From Telopea speciosissima (Eukaryota; Streptophyta; Magnoliopsida; Proteales; Proteaceae): a DNA stretch of 64,000 nt. A program made the position numbers and the translations under genes. Location: positions 17,001,563-17,065,562 of the forward strand of contig NC_057922.1 in the NCBI RefSeq assembly GCF_018873765.1, in the 5' to 3' direction. The notes beneath the pieces were generated by a model. It did not search any database. It saw only the letters and a program-made list of their open reading frames with translations, and was not told the origin of the DNA. This document shows, piece after piece, positions 13,147 to 24,701 of the stretch. The first letter of the stretch is position 1, and each line of letters starts with the position of its first letter.

Positions 13147-13198
13147 AAATCTTTGAGCCAAACTTGGGCTTGTTTCCAAAAGTTCACTTTAAGGGGAG

Positions 13199-13778
13199 TG
13201 TTAAATCTTAAAGTTTAACTTTTGGAATTATCTATTTTTATTTTTGAGAGATGTAGTGAGGAATTTATGTATTTTGTGTGTGTGCCTTGATATTTGAGCT
13301 TGCTTGCACATTTCCCACATCACCCTCCACCCATCCATTTCCCTAGTCAAAACCTCTTTCTTATGTCCCTATTTCCCAACGTAAGCCTTCCTTTCCCATG
13401 TGAGCATCCATTCCATTGAGTGACCCTTTCCCATCCTATCATCATTTCCAAGTTCCACCTCCATTCATATCTCTCGGTTCACATAACTTCAATCTTGGAA
13501 GTTGGTCAATTGCCTTGATCTTCTCCTTTCACTTACCTATAAAGAACCCCATTTCTCCATTCAATCGAATCAATCAATCAACCATATTACCTTGTGTGCA
13601 AGCTTGTCATCATTGCCCAACATCTCTGTATCTGAAAAAGTTTATCTTCTCTCATCCTATTAGAGTAATATTATTGTTCTTCTTCAATTTTTCGGTTGTG
13701 AGTCTTGGGCTAGTGGAAATTTTATTTTCATTATTTGTAGAAGCGGGTTTCGGTAATTGGAATTCGTCTTTCTTCACA
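13199..13778 (+). repeat. 3' LTR of the copia element
   Basis: 580 bp, begins tgttaaatc directly after the purine tract aaggggag and ends ttcttcaca. The right target-site copy tcctt follows at 13779-13783. Confidence 0.95.
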
Positions 13779-13783
13779 TCCTT

Positions 13784-14640
13784 GTGTTCCAATTCCAGGC
13801 TTAAAGAGAGATTCTTTTAGAGGAAATAAATGTCCAAACACTTCTCTATTCCAGTGCTTAAAATACATCATAACTCCATTTAGCTGAACAATCAAATTTT
13901 GGTTACTGAGACCTTTCCATTTAGAAACCAGAAACTCATGAAACTCTGGGTTTTTAAACCAAGTTGCCAGAAAATGAACTTCTTTTTCAAAAGATTGCCT
14001 AGGTTGGTTAGTTTTAAGCAGAATTGGGTTATGGTCAATGCCGAAAGAAGGGAGAGAATGAAGAGTTGCATCCCACAAGGAGATCCAAGCTGGATTACTA
14101 AAACCCCATCAAGAGCTTTCTTGATGAGATTTGGTGGATTTTGTTTGTTTGACCAACTAGAATAGGACACTAACAAAGGCAGTTCAGCAAGACCAAAATT
14201 AGGAAAAAGGGAATAGAAAGAGAAGATAAAAAACAATGTAATTTTCCCCCAAAATTCAGCTTGATAAGCAATGGAAGGTGGGGCATAAATACCAATAAGG
14301 CACCATGAGTTGTCTACTACTGGATCATTTAGAAACAAGGCTATAAAATGGGAGAAACAATGGACAAGAGTGGGAGAGAGACCAGAGCACCCCAAGCACC
14401 AAAGGCCACAGGATTTTTATCCGCTGTTGTAACTGCAGCGCTGCTGTACTCATCGTGCGGCGCTGCAGGTGTATCATGTGGGGGCCACTGTGTACACATG
14501 GCACCTGCAGCGCCGCACGATGAGTACAGCAGCGCTGCAATTACGGCCGCGGATAATAATTCTTGTACCCTGTCCTGGAACAAATCCAATTGTTTGACAT
14601 CTTTGCAGAAAGCAAGGAAGTGACTTAGCATCCACAGATA
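13784..14640 (-). mobile_element. L1-type LINE, endonuclease part
   Basis: Minus-strand apurinic endonuclease-like region of a plant LINE: FLAFCKDVKQLDLFQDRVQ near 14620-14570, WCLIGIYAPPSIAYQAEFWG near 14310-14250, FGIDHNPILL near 14045, and the linker HWNREVFGHLFPLKES near 13860-13815. The frame is broken in several places. It continues at 8483 on the other side of the copia insertion, and it carries a palindromic MITE at 14420-14553. Confidence 0.75.
14420..14553. mobile_element. GC-rich palindromic MITE
   Basis: 134-bp near-perfect inverted repeat: the two arms of about 60 bases (for example tgcagcgctgctgtactcat on each strand) are separated by a loop of about 15 bases. The ends are TCCGC...GCGGA with TA on both sides, which suits a TA target duplication (Tc1/mariner-type), though that assignment is weak. 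It interrupts the LINE endonuclease reading frame, so it is an insertion. Confidence 0.75.
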
Positions 14641-14670
14641 AATACTTAGTTTCGTATAAGAAAATAAAAT

Positions 14671-14674
14671 CAAC

Positions 14675-14707
<33 letters not shown>

Positions 14708-14716
14708 GAGAGAGAG
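14671..14716. repeat. (GA)n microsatellite
   Basis: GA dinucleotide tract with one interruption (gacagaga) just downstream of the second CNL gene. Confidence 0.9.
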
Positions 14717-14784
14717 TACCTATAAAGCACAGTAGAGATAATGCAGCAAACTCCAATTGCTTCTTTGAAGCAGCAAAAGAGAAG

Positions 14785-17569
14785 TCAAGTGCGTTGTATT
14801 GTGACAGAGGGTATGTGTTGGATTTTGTAACAATCCTCCCCATATTTTCGGAGCCTTCTGCTGAATCTGTCAGGCATGTCTATTACCTCCAATTTCTTGA
14901 GGGTAGTGATGAATCTTAATCGTTCAGGAAGCATTCTTAACCTTTCACAATCCTTGATTTGTAGATGAACAAGACATGGCAATGCTCCGTTCTCCACTTC
15001 CAATTCCTCCAAGTTATATAAAAATCCAAGTCGTAAGTATCGAAGTCTTCCAAATCCCTTTGCTGAGAAACAATATTTGGTGATCCCGTAACCATCAGAA
15101 TATAACAGAAGACTTTCCAAGTTTGTTATCGTTTCCAAAGTTGGAATTGGATCTTCTTTCAACTTATCCGATTCCAACAAAAGCTTAGTTAGATTTGGTG
15201 GGAAGTACGATGGTAATTTCTTTAGCTCTCCTGATAGATGCATTTTCCATAAGCAGCCGTAACTAGAAATTGATGGAAAGGAAATACGAATGTAATTATG
15301 AAAGGGAATCCGAAAGTGCAAACTCAAGCATTGGAGGCGATCCCATCTGCATCTATATAATAGACGCATAACAGTTTCAGCATTGTCGATGTCATATAAA
15401 CGCAATTTTTTAAGAATTGCCAATGTTGGTAGAGAATATTCCAGCTGCAACTCTTTGTTCCACGGAAGCACCAGAGTCGAGAGATTCTTCAGTCCAACCA
15501 ATAGCAAAGGTTTGTTATCGTGAGTATGACAACTCAAACCATAGGTATTGAGACAACGAAAATAAGTCAATTGTTTCATCTTCCATAGCACATTTGGTAT
15601 AATCTCAATGTCATTGAGTGCGAGGAACTGTATACTTCGTAAATTACCTATGGTTGGTGGAACCTTTATTTTTGCTGGTCGCTGACACACTCAAGTATCT
15701 CAAGTGAATTAACTTCCCTATGGCTCTTGGCAATCTATCAATCTTAATACCCTGAAGCTCTAGGACCCTAAGAAATTTGAATTTCTTGCACACAAACTTT
15801 AAGGTCCCAATGGATTCAACTGGATTTGATGACTTCAATTCCCATAAGAAGAAGGCACGAAGATGTGTACTTCTTGTGGATTGTTCCATAGAAACATACC
15901 TCCTGTCACAAGTGAAGTGGACAGCGTGTCTCCGCATTTTTTGATGATCAGAGGTTGATGTCACCAGAGAAGTGGAAGAAGAAGAAGAAGAAGAATAAGA
16001 ATCTCCTATTGAGGAGCTTCTACCATCAAAAGTACAAAGAAAATTCTCTTTTTCTGCCTCCTTCAAGCATAAGTCTCGCATTAAGTCGTGCATACGGCAA
16101 TATTTAACTTTCCCACGGAAACTCCTTCTACCCACTTGAACCATTGATCTGTTAATAAGCTCAACCAAGTATTCGTCTCCTATTTCCTCCTCTATTGTTT
16201 CTTGTCCATTATTATGTTGTTGAATAAAACCTTCTACTATCCACTTTTGGATCAATTCTCTTTTATGGACTTCGGCATCCTCTGGGTAGAGACCTAAGTA
16301 GAGAAAACAAGGTTTTAAGTAAAAAGTTAAATTATGGTAACTCAAAGACAATATCCATGAGACTCCATGATGTTCTTGTTGGGCTTTGTTCAAATATCTG
16401 CCAATGTCTTTAACGATCATCTCCCATTCATTAATTGACTCCTTCGTTGACAGCAAGCCTCCAAGTACAACAATGGCTAGAGGCAGACCTCCACATTTTT
16501 CAATCATATCCCTTCCCAATTTCTCTTTCTTCTCTACTTCTGGATGGTACAAGGAAGAAGAACTTGAAGCATCATTCTTCCAAAGAAATGCTTTCTTACA
16601 GAACAGTACCCAACTTAGTTCCGCTGTTAAACAGGCAGGTTCATGAAGAAAGCCGAATCGATCCGCATGAAGTGCAACATCTTTGATTCTAGTGGTGAAC
16701 AATATTTTGCTTCCCTTCTTTCCTTTGGGAAATGACGGTTTTAGAAAATTCCAAGCATCCATGCTCCATATATCATCAAGGACCACTAGATAGCACTTGT
16801 CTTGCAGTAACTTGTAAAGTTTCTCTGTCAACTCTCCATCATTCAAAGTCTCAAGTCTCGTTTCTTCATTTAGATTGCAAACTTTCCTTATGATTCCCAG
16901 CAAAATGGTTCTTCCTTGGTATTGTTGGGAAATAAAACTCCAAGCACAACAATCAAAATGAAGCTTAACATGATCATGATTGTAGACCTTTTTGGCAATA
17001 GTAGTTTTACCTAGTCCACCCATCCCAACAATGGAAACCAGATGAGGGCCTTCCTTATTGATCAACTCTTCAACCAAAAACTTAATGTTGTCCTGTATGT
17101 CGACAACATCTTCATCATCATAGTGTGGATAGGATTGTCTCAACTGTTGCTGCTTCACAGTTGTAGAGCTCGTTTCTTCTCCTTGGCCTGCTGTTCTTAT
17201 GAAGCCATAAGATTGTATACTGCGAGTGATGTCCTGGATCTTGGATTGAAGGGTTTCGATCTTTTTCCCAATTTTGTGAAGTCGTATATATTTTCTTGGA
17301 TCGAAGGAGCTTGCATACTTTGCTTCGAGAATATAGGCGTCTATGGTATCCTCCACATCGTATGCAAGCTCTCTGATTTCTGAAACCCAATTACGAACAA
17401 GTGCGCTTTCATCCTGTCTTGCATCTGCGTCTTTTAAGAAGCACTGCATCCGCACCATTTCATTTTGGATCTTCAAAATCTGATCGGTCACCCCACCTAA
17501 AAGTTCTGCTTCTTGCACCAGCAGGCCACCAATGTATTGTGCAACAGAGGACACAACAGACTGAGCCAT
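14785..17569 (-). CDS. CC-NB-ARC-LRR disease-resistance protein (copy 2), one frameshift
   Basis: Single-exon CNL immune receptor gene, about 930 codons, the usual size for RPP13/RPP8-like proteins. Frame one (17569-15644) encodes the CC domain (MAQSVVSSVAQYIGGL, EDVID-like DVEDTIDAY at 71-79) and the NB-ARC: P-loop VGMGGLGKTT 181-190, kinase-2 LVVLDDIW 261-268, RNBS-B GSKILFTTR 286-294, GGLPLA near 368, MHD in CRMHDLMRD. It ends in the first LRRs (LIHLRYL). Frame two (15690-14785) continues with PPTIGNLRSIQFLAL and about 300 residues of LRRs. Compared with copy 1 there is one extra base near 15680, and there is no room for an intron. So the gene is either freshly inactivated, a TN-like truncated form, or carries a sequencing indel. 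All nucleotide-binding motifs are intact. Such proteins detect pathogen effectors in the cytosol and trigger cell death. Confidence 0.88.
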
Positions 17570-17632
17570 ATTCTGCTGCTGCTTCTTCTTCTTTTGGGCA
17601 CCAAGGAGAACAAACAGTCATGGTTAGCTAAT

Positions 17633-17640
17633 CTTATATA
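17633..17640 (-). promoter_or_regulatory. TATA box of CNL copy 2
   Basis: Minus-strand TATATAAG lies about 65 bases upstream of the ATG at 17569. The homologous position in copy 1 (near 3745) reads ACATAAG, so the box is damaged there. Confidence 0.5.
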
Positions 17641-18269
17641 TCCGTTTCTATGCTGGAAAAAACAAACTTTTGCCTCTTTTTTTTTTTTTTACAAGTGGAA
17701 TAAAATAAAGATTAGTTCATCAGAGCAGGAAATTGTTTAACTATCTTTATTATCTTCTTACACTTGCTTTTCTGGACTTGGGAATCAACAATATTTTAAG
17801 AAAAAACTGGCAGACTCTGAAAGTATGCAGAGAGAGAGAGAGAAGAATACCGATTTCTACGACCTTTGTAAATGTAGCAACTGGCAATGTCTGCAAACCC
17901 CAATAGTTAAGGCTTTCCGAAGAAAAAACCACAATCTAGACTCAAATTTATAAATGGTTATTTAGTAACTGTGTGTGAGAGAGAGAGAGATCACGGACTT
18001 CTATAAAACTCACAAGATCTACCCATAGAATAATTCAAGTCTAGATGAAGAAGGGAATGCTCGAGATCCCAAGATCTTAAACAGCAAAAGAAAATTCTAA
18101 GACAAGATTACGGAATATCTCTGTATCATTCTCCTCCAGTCCTCCTTCAGCACTCAAGAAAAGCTTGGACTCGTCACACAGACTGACAAGTCACACCCAA
18201 GGAATTGTGGGAAAATGCAATTGGACCGACGAAACTTATCTATATGAGAACCTATCAAACACCGAAAAA
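17641..18269. other. Upstream region of CNL copy 2, no gene
   Basis: Holds short GA tracts (near 17829 and 17978) and AT-rich DNA. I see no supported coding region. Confidence 0.4.
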
Positions 18270-18437
18270 GATCCTCTGCGGCTCGCTCCTCCGTTCTCTC
18301 TGTGCTGCGCAGACATAGGGTCACGCATAATGACTGCCTTACCCTTGCCCAAGTGAGAGTAAGACGATCATTGCATGCGTCCTTATGTCTGTGCAGCACA
18401 AGCCAGACAGGTAGTTGCGCCGTAGAAAATTTGGATC
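18270..18437. mobile_element. Hairpin MITE
   Basis: Imperfect inverted repeat of about 168 bp whose ends both carry gatcc. Inner arms match well (gtgctgcgcagacata against the complement of tatgtctgtgcagcac). No transposase, and no clear target duplication found. It could also be an unclassified foldback element. Confidence 0.55.
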
Positions 18438-18439
18438 CA

Positions 18440-18895
18440 AATTTGAATGGCTGGTGTCAATTCGATATTGAAATTGTTTATTGTATTGAATTACCTGTAT
18501 CGTATCATATCGATTACAATTTCGTACGATAACAGTATGAGAAAATGGTACCATATGATATGATATCGGTATGGAGGTTGATACCGATGGTACATACTGT
18601 ATCGTACCGAATTATCAAATACTAATACCATACTATATTATCATAAATTCATAATATATACTTATATACATACTAATTTATATATAATAAAAAAAATATA
18701 AATATTAAGAATATAATATATTTCATACTATATATATACTAATTTATATATATAATATAAGAAACTGTATAACAAATATCATATATATATCAAATAAAAC
18801 CGTATACCGAATCGATACCATATGGTATGATATCAATATGAATGGAAAAATAGTACTATACTCAGTACGGTACGATATCGGTCTGAGTTGTTTGA
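18440..18895. repeat. AT-rich repeat with gatatcggtat-type palindromes
   Basis: About 450 bases with inverted copies of short motifs around ccatatgatatgatatcg and their complements on both sides of a very AT-rich core. Related wording (gtatcgatcaccttcaaaatcg) recurs upstream of the NPF copies near 23450 and 28755. Probably a degraded non-autonomous element. Confidence 0.4.
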
Positions 18896-19627
18896 AATTG
18901 GACAAAATACGCAAGCGACAAGTTTAAGAGGGGGCCACAGAAGACCACACATTTTTTTGATAACAAGAAGACGACACACGTATTAGTTATTGGTAAGAAA
19001 AATGAGGCATTATATGAAACCCACTAGGCGAAGGTAGATTTGGTTAAAAGTTAAAACCACTCGTACACCCTTTTAGGCGCACAAATTGAATCCACCAGCT
19101 TCGTGGTTTGCAACCCAAACACGCCAGAATGTGATACCCCTCTTCATTATTCTATTTGGGTTGCTGGATTGCATAGGAAGTGGGGAATTAGAAAACCAAT
19201 GGGAAAAGAAAAGAAATGAAGGGAAGCAATGGTATTTTATACAATGGGAAATTGTTTTTATGGAGGAGAGTGGTGCAGTGGTGCCTGTGCTAAGACATAG
19301 GAAAGGAGTGAAATGATTGTCCAACCCTATAAAATGTGAAATAACCGTCCCCATTGATGTTTCCGTGTAGGCACAGGAGCTACTCTCCCCCACAAAAACA
19401 CTTCCCTGTTCTATAAAATATGTTTTTCTTTTAATGAAAATAATTACGTTATACTTATAATCAAATGGTGTCAATGGGAGTTTGTTTCTCCTATGATACA
19501 AAACTAACAACATTAGTCCTTCGTGGGACCATTAATCCAACAAATCATGGCCCATACATGTATGTGAAGATCTTGCTCCTCTCTAATGAATGCCCTGCCC
19601 AACAAGAAGAAGAAGAAGAAGAAGATA
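18896..19627. other. Intergenic, unclassified
   Basis: Open frames here (for example near 19086-19316) have no recognisable domain. A GAA-type microsatellite lies near 19608-19625. Confidence 0.35.
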
Positions 19628-19795
19628 GGGTCGGGCTCAGCCTTAGGCCTCAACCTTGGCTCGGCCCAATCCTAATAGAAAGCCAAAAAATTCCAACCCC
19701 AATCCAACCTTAGGGTCAGGGTATCTCAGCCCAAGTACTGTTCGGGCTCAGAACGGGCCAAGGTGGGCTCGGGTCGACAGGGGCAAACTCCTTAG
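19628..19795. repeat. GC-rich dispersed repeat, partial copy
   Basis: Shares blocks such as gttcgggctcag and ggctcgggtcgacagggg with the fuller copies at 36985-37545 and 62100-62475. Only one side of the family is present. Confidence 0.55.
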
Positions 19796-19984
19796 CTGCT
19801 GCTCTATAATCTATTTACATTACAATTGATTTTTCTTATTTACACCTTACAATATGATACAGTATACCTTTATATGGTCGAAGAATTTTTGTATATGAGA
19901 ATTTTTTTTTTTGGTAAATTTATATGAGAAATTAAATTGGCTTATTTTGAGCTTGTAACATACAACTATTCGCTATAACATTTT

Positions 19985-22100
19985 TCAATCTTTTTGAACA
20001 AGATAATCTCTCCTATATACATATCTCTTCGCCCAAAACAGATAGTTCAAGTAACCCACCAATCCAAGGATTGTAAGCAACCAATAGAACCGATCAAGAT
20101 GGTTCTTGTTTAAGTTATTGCCCTCCAACCACCCAATCTCTCCTGTATCAGGATGGCTTGTAGTTTTGTTTACTACATTCACTACAATAGTTCCAATATA
20201 AGATGTCAATGCTGTTACACAAAAGAAGATGGCAGTTCCTATAGATTTCATTCCCTTTGAGACCTCACTGTTGAAGAACTCTAATAACCCAACAAATGTG
20301 AATGCATCATTGATCCCCAAAGCAAAGAACTGCAATCCAAGCCAAAATACAGACATGGGTACCTGATCTCCAGAGTCAATTAGCCCATGATCCCTTGCAA
20401 CACTCTTCCTTTTCATCTCTATTACAGCAGCTATACAAGTTGCTATTGTTCCTGATATAAACCCAATAGCTATCCTTTGTAAGTGGGTGATTCCAGTTCT
20501 GTATCCAGTTATCTTCCTTGCAAATGGCACAAATAATCGATCATAAAGAATTATGAGCAGTATCTGTAAAATTATTGGTATTATCATGAGAGATGCTGGA
20601 GATATATGAATCTTTCCTAGCCTATTGTTCATTGTTCCACCTTGTTGAACAGTGAGAGTCAGGATCAGTGGCAGGGGAATGTAGGCAATCACAGCGCTAA
20701 CGAAGATCGGGAACATTCGAAGGATGATTTTCAGCTCCTCCACTTGAGTCACAGTACAGAGTGCCCATTTCCCAGTTTTCCCATTCATGATTGAAGCTCT
20801 ATCCAAGAATCTAACACCCAACAACGTCAAGGCCCGCCCTTGTTAGAAACATGTAATCATAAGCCTTAATTAATTGAATGAAAACTACATTGATAATTAT
20901 AGAACTTACTTAAAACCCTTTGTGTGTTGTAGTAACTCTCCACCCAACATCTCTTCCTTGGACATATCTTCATATAATTCATCTGCGTTTTCAGGTAAGG
21001 GAAGCTTTCTCTTTTTAAATGCAGCTATAATGACCTAAATTAAGTTAACAAGAGGATTAATACAGAAGGTATGAGTGATATTAAATTAATTGTGCAAGAA
21101 ATCAAAATTAGATATAAAAACTTAAAAGGGTTATTAAATGTACCTGAAACATCCGAGTGAAAGGGCTACCACTGGGAATCTGATGTCTGTAAACTTTAAA
21201 GCCGAAAGCAAACACTATGATCCCAAGCATAACAAGAGCTGCGCATAGAGTGAAACCAAGGTCCCATCCTCTATAATTCTGGAACCAAACTACGAAAACT
21301 AGACCTATAATTCCTCCAAATGAGATACCAAGAGTGTACCAGTTGAAGAAGCTAGACTTGCGGCGAAGCTCAATTTCGTCATCACTAAACTGGTCTCCCC
21401 CAAAGGATGGAAGGTTTGCTCCCATAAAACCTTGACCCAAAGCTACAATATACAAAGCTATGTAAAGTATAGCAGCATTATAGCCATGGACATGCTTACA
21501 ATTGCTCGATTGCTTGGTTATGTCACACGTTGGTGGTTGTAGCGATGGAACATGTGCTTGCAATGCTAGCAACCCATAACCCTGCGCCATTAAAAGACTA
21601 TTACCAATTGAGTAGCTCGATGTAAAGACTTATAAAGACTTAAGACACCCTCTTTTTTGAAGGGTTAACTTTTAAAAGTGAGTTCTACCAGAATCCTTAC
21701 CAGAATCTCCAAGGGACCAAAGATGACAATACCCTTGAATCTAGTAAGATATGAGTCAGTAAGGAACCCTCCGAGCAAAGAAAATCCCGCGGCAGCTCCA
21801 TTAAAGTTACTAACAGTGGTTGATGAGGTTGCAATATCCATATGCATTATATTATGAAGGTAAGTCACCAAGTTCATCAAGATTGGAATATAAGCTGCAT
21901 TCATCATAGTAACAGTAACTGCAATATGTAATCAATTAGTAACTCCATTTAACAGATCAAGCTAACTAACAATGAACAGAAAGAATTAAATAAAGATTTC
22001 ACTCACAGCAGATAAGCCATGAAGCCTTATTTCCATCTTGTCTCTCTTTGTTGATGGGTTTGCCCTCACAATCTAAGGAACCCTTGAGTACTACTGCCAT
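19985..22100 (-). CDS. NRT1/PTR (NPF4-like) transporter, copy A
   Basis: Five exons: 22100-22007, 21918-21701, 21581-21144, 21034-20910 and 20810-19985, all GT-AG with matching phases; 1701 bases, 566 aa, normal for NPF. A 12-helix proton-coupled transporter of the plasma membrane or inner membranes. Evidence: FLTDSYLTRFKG, LALQAHVPSLQPPTCD, the PTR-type signature GANLPSFGGDQF, charged central loop (KKRKLPLPENADELYEDMSK), WALCTVTQVEELKIILRMFP, FVPFARKITGYRTGIT, LQRIAIGF, GLLEFFNSEVSKGMKSIG. This wording is closest to the NPF4 clade (NRT1.2/AIT1, nitrate and abscisic acid import); subclade by memory only. The first-helix ExxE[K/R] motif is not present: the segment reads LICFTVTMMNAAYIP. The reading frame is intact. 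First of three tandem copies, so substrate redundancy is likely. Confidence 0.88.
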
Positions 22101-22153
22101 GTTAATATGAAACTTAGGTAGCTTTGTATCAAGCATTCCTCCAAGTCCCTCAA

Positions 22154-22162
22154 TATATATAG
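22154..22162 (-). promoter_or_regulatory. TATA box of NPF copy A
   Basis: CTATATATA on the minus strand about 55 bases before the ATG. The same box is kept before copy B (near 27703-27710); before copy C the region is changed. Confidence 0.45.
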
Positions 22163-22392
22163 AGAGAAGAACAAAATTTTCAATGGATACTAGAAATTAT
22201 TGGGGTTGATGAGTTTTTGTCCATAAAAAAGATTCCTTGGCAGTGGTGGTTAGGTTGTCAATTAGATGGGGTTTCCTTGACCAGTGGTTGTAAGCTTCTG
22301 AAGTAGATGAGGGCTTTAATAAATTTAATAAAAGAAAATTTTGATGTTGTCCAAGAAATAAAATAAAAAAATAGATGGGGCTATATTAACAA

Positions 22393-22546
22393 GGGAAAAT
22401 TACAAAAAACCCCCTGTAATTTGAAAAAAAGTACACTGATCCTTCTCAAAATTACATCCATCTCCCCTTTGCAGGGGGTAGACATAATTTTTAGGGGGAT
22501 TAGTGTAATTTTTTCAAACTACAGGGATGGTAAATGTAATTTTTCC
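22393..22546. mobile_element. Mutator-type MITE
   Basis: 154-bp element with terminal inverted repeats of about 50 bases (gggaaaattaca against ggaaaaattaca). A perfect 9-bp target duplication tattaacaa lies at 22384-22392 and 22547-22555. The 9-bp duplication points to the Mutator superfamily. It lies about 300 bases upstream of NPF copy A. Confidence 0.85.
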
Positions 22547-23995
22547 TATTAACAAATGATAAAGATATGCTAAACTATGGATGTGATTATGATGGCTTAC
22601 CAACATTTGCAAGTTGCAAACAACCCAATATAAGCCACATTAGACCAACAGCTAAACGGTTCAACCACAAGTCTCGGAAAACTGGTTTGATCCATTCAAA
22701 AGACCATTCCAGCTGCTAGACTATTGGTTAATTTTTAGTGAAAAAAATGATAACTAAACCGGAGAGATACCAGAAATAGAGCCCAGCCCTGTCCGGTCCA
22801 TTTTTTAGCAATGCCTAGAATTGGGCTCCTAATATTAAATAATGAGATCTTTGGTTGGTCTCATATTAATTTCCATGTGAGTTGCTTCTTGTTTTCCTTT
22901 TCTAATGCCTATTGGTTTCAGACAAAAGTAGACTTTATTTATTTTTTCTAATAGCAAATTGTAACTTTTGCTTACATTAAAGCAGTTCCTTAAAAACATG
23001 TACAAAAATCAATTCACTTGTGCTCATCTACTTCATTTCTTTGTTTTCTTTTGTTTTCTTTTGTTTACATGCCTATTGGCTTCATTTTATTGACAAAATG
23101 GTCTCTCTATTATCCTAATAGTATTCAATCCATTGAAAATTGAAGCAAGGCCTGCACGTACTGATATGTAACATCGCTACATATTTATTCTAAGGCTCGG
23201 CGTTGTTAGTGGGGGAGCGTGACCCCTGCGTGCATGTGGGGTCAATAAGAGAGTGCGTATTGGCATCATGGGGCGGAATTTCCATCTTTCATTGGAGGAT
23301 GGGGCAGTCATTTTATCCTCTTTGTTTTTAGACATGGGCAGTTTACTCCTTCATAGAGAACTTCTCCATATAAACTATCATATCGTTGTTTGTTAAAATT
23401 ACAATTATAACCATGATTTTAGTGCATGGTATTGATTTGGGTATCAGTCACCTTCAAAATCGATACGATGTATCAATACGGATCAACAGTATCTGACAAG
23501 TTTACTTCTGATTTTCCTTTAAAAAATAGGTTTTTTTTCTTTTTTTTTACTATTTTACCTTTTGTCCATACCATTTCACCAATACGGGATCAACCAGATA
23601 TCGATATTGATTACCTTCAAAATCGTGCAGTATCGATAGCATCGAGTGATCCATACCGATACCTCAAACCATGGGTATACATGCATCTCATCTTTATAGA
23701 CTTATTAGAAGACACCAAAAGTACTCCAATATGGTCTGCCCCTAATATCAATTTAATGAGATCAAAAGGTCCTGACCAATGTTATATTATATACACATTA
23801 TCCCTTTTATTAAAGGAAAAGAGAAGTTAATTTCCATGAGAGTTAAAAAAAAGTTGACTAGGCAAGTCATGTGATGTGGCATTAAAATAAAAAATAAAAA
23901 GTGAAGAAGAAAAAAATGCTGATGTGACATTGGTATATCAAGTCTGGAGACCTTTCAGTCTCTAAATTTTAAAAGAGAGTGGTGATGCTGTTGGG

Positions 23996-24182
23996 GGATT
24001 ATTATCCTCTCCAGTTTCTAAAGCTCAGGAGTACAAAGTGGAGATACTAACACCCAGCAGGTCGGCCATCCAACGGTCCAAGTTCAATATAGTCAATGAG
24101 TTTGGACCGTTGGATGGTGTTGGCATCTCCGCCTGATATTGTAGCACTGTCGAGCTTTAAGGAATTGAAGAGGATAATTTTT
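23996..24182. mobile_element. MITE with attatcctct-type ends
   Basis: About 187 bp. Inverted ends carry attatcctct and a shared inner block taaagctc. They are flanked by a direct repeat tgttggg (23989-23995 and 24183-24189). An internal inverted pair (ccatccaacggtcc and its complement) adds to the fold. Superfamily uncertain; hAT-like by target length. Confidence 0.65.
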
Positions 24183-24701
24183 TGTTGGGATACTTTGGTC
24201 TAATGAATCTTTGAAAGAGGAATTGTATTATAGGTCAGTATTAATCAGAGTTTGGTAACAGTTTTAATCATAATCAATTGTCAACTTTTTATATCATATC
24301 TCAAGCAATTTTGTCCAGAAAAATAACTTAAATTAAAGTCTCTAATGTTAAGATATTTTTATTTCTACCATGTGTTTCCTTCATCTTCTTAGACAAAGGG
24401 GGCCTTCTTTACATAAAGGAGCAGGATGCTTGTGTAAGTTGTCAGAACATGGTCAAGTGGGGAAACCATATATCTCAATCTCATGGAAAAATTCCTAGAA
24501 AATATTCTGGAGGTTCATATGTATCCCCCCTCCCCTTTTTGGATCAAGTCTATTATTGTTGCTTGCACAAGGAAGGCTTATTTGTGTAGTCTTTTTTTTA
24601 ATACATTTTCATCATCAATTGTAGTTGTCCTAATAATTCAATTACAAACAAAACCCATTGTTTCAAACAATTTCTTGAAACTATTGTAGTCAATCCTTAA
24701 C

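Larger units (their letters stand above)
8489..13778 (+). mobile_element. Ty1/copia LTR retrotransposon
   Basis: Fossil copia element of 5.29 kb with two 580-bp LTRs (8489-9068 and 13199-13778), both TG...CA. Flanking 5-bp target duplications read tcctt at 8484-8488 and 13779-13783. The primer-binding site tggtatcagagc follows the 5' LTR, and the purine tract aaggggag precedes the 3' LTR. Parts in order gag, integrase, reverse transcriptase, RNase H identify Ty1/copia. The structure looks whole, but the coding region is broken in several places (very roughly half a dozen or more). The LTRs differ at about five sites plus two tiny indels, roughly 1%, so insertion was recent: a few hundred thousand years with usual plant rates, more in a slowly evolving tree. 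It sits inside a LINE. Confidence 0.95.

Noticed and set aside
14341-14730. Open frames on both strands with Ser/Ala/Cys-rich text
   Set aside because: They come from the palindromic MITE and the GA tract; both strands read alike because the sequence is an inverted repeat.
15660-15700. Intron that would join the two CNL frames
   Set aside because: The frames differ by one base across 22 bases and no GT-AG pair of workable length exists; a 1-base indel explains it.
16386-17631. Several plus-strand frames of 75-113 codons
   Set aside because: Antisense shadows of the CNL gene on the minus strand.
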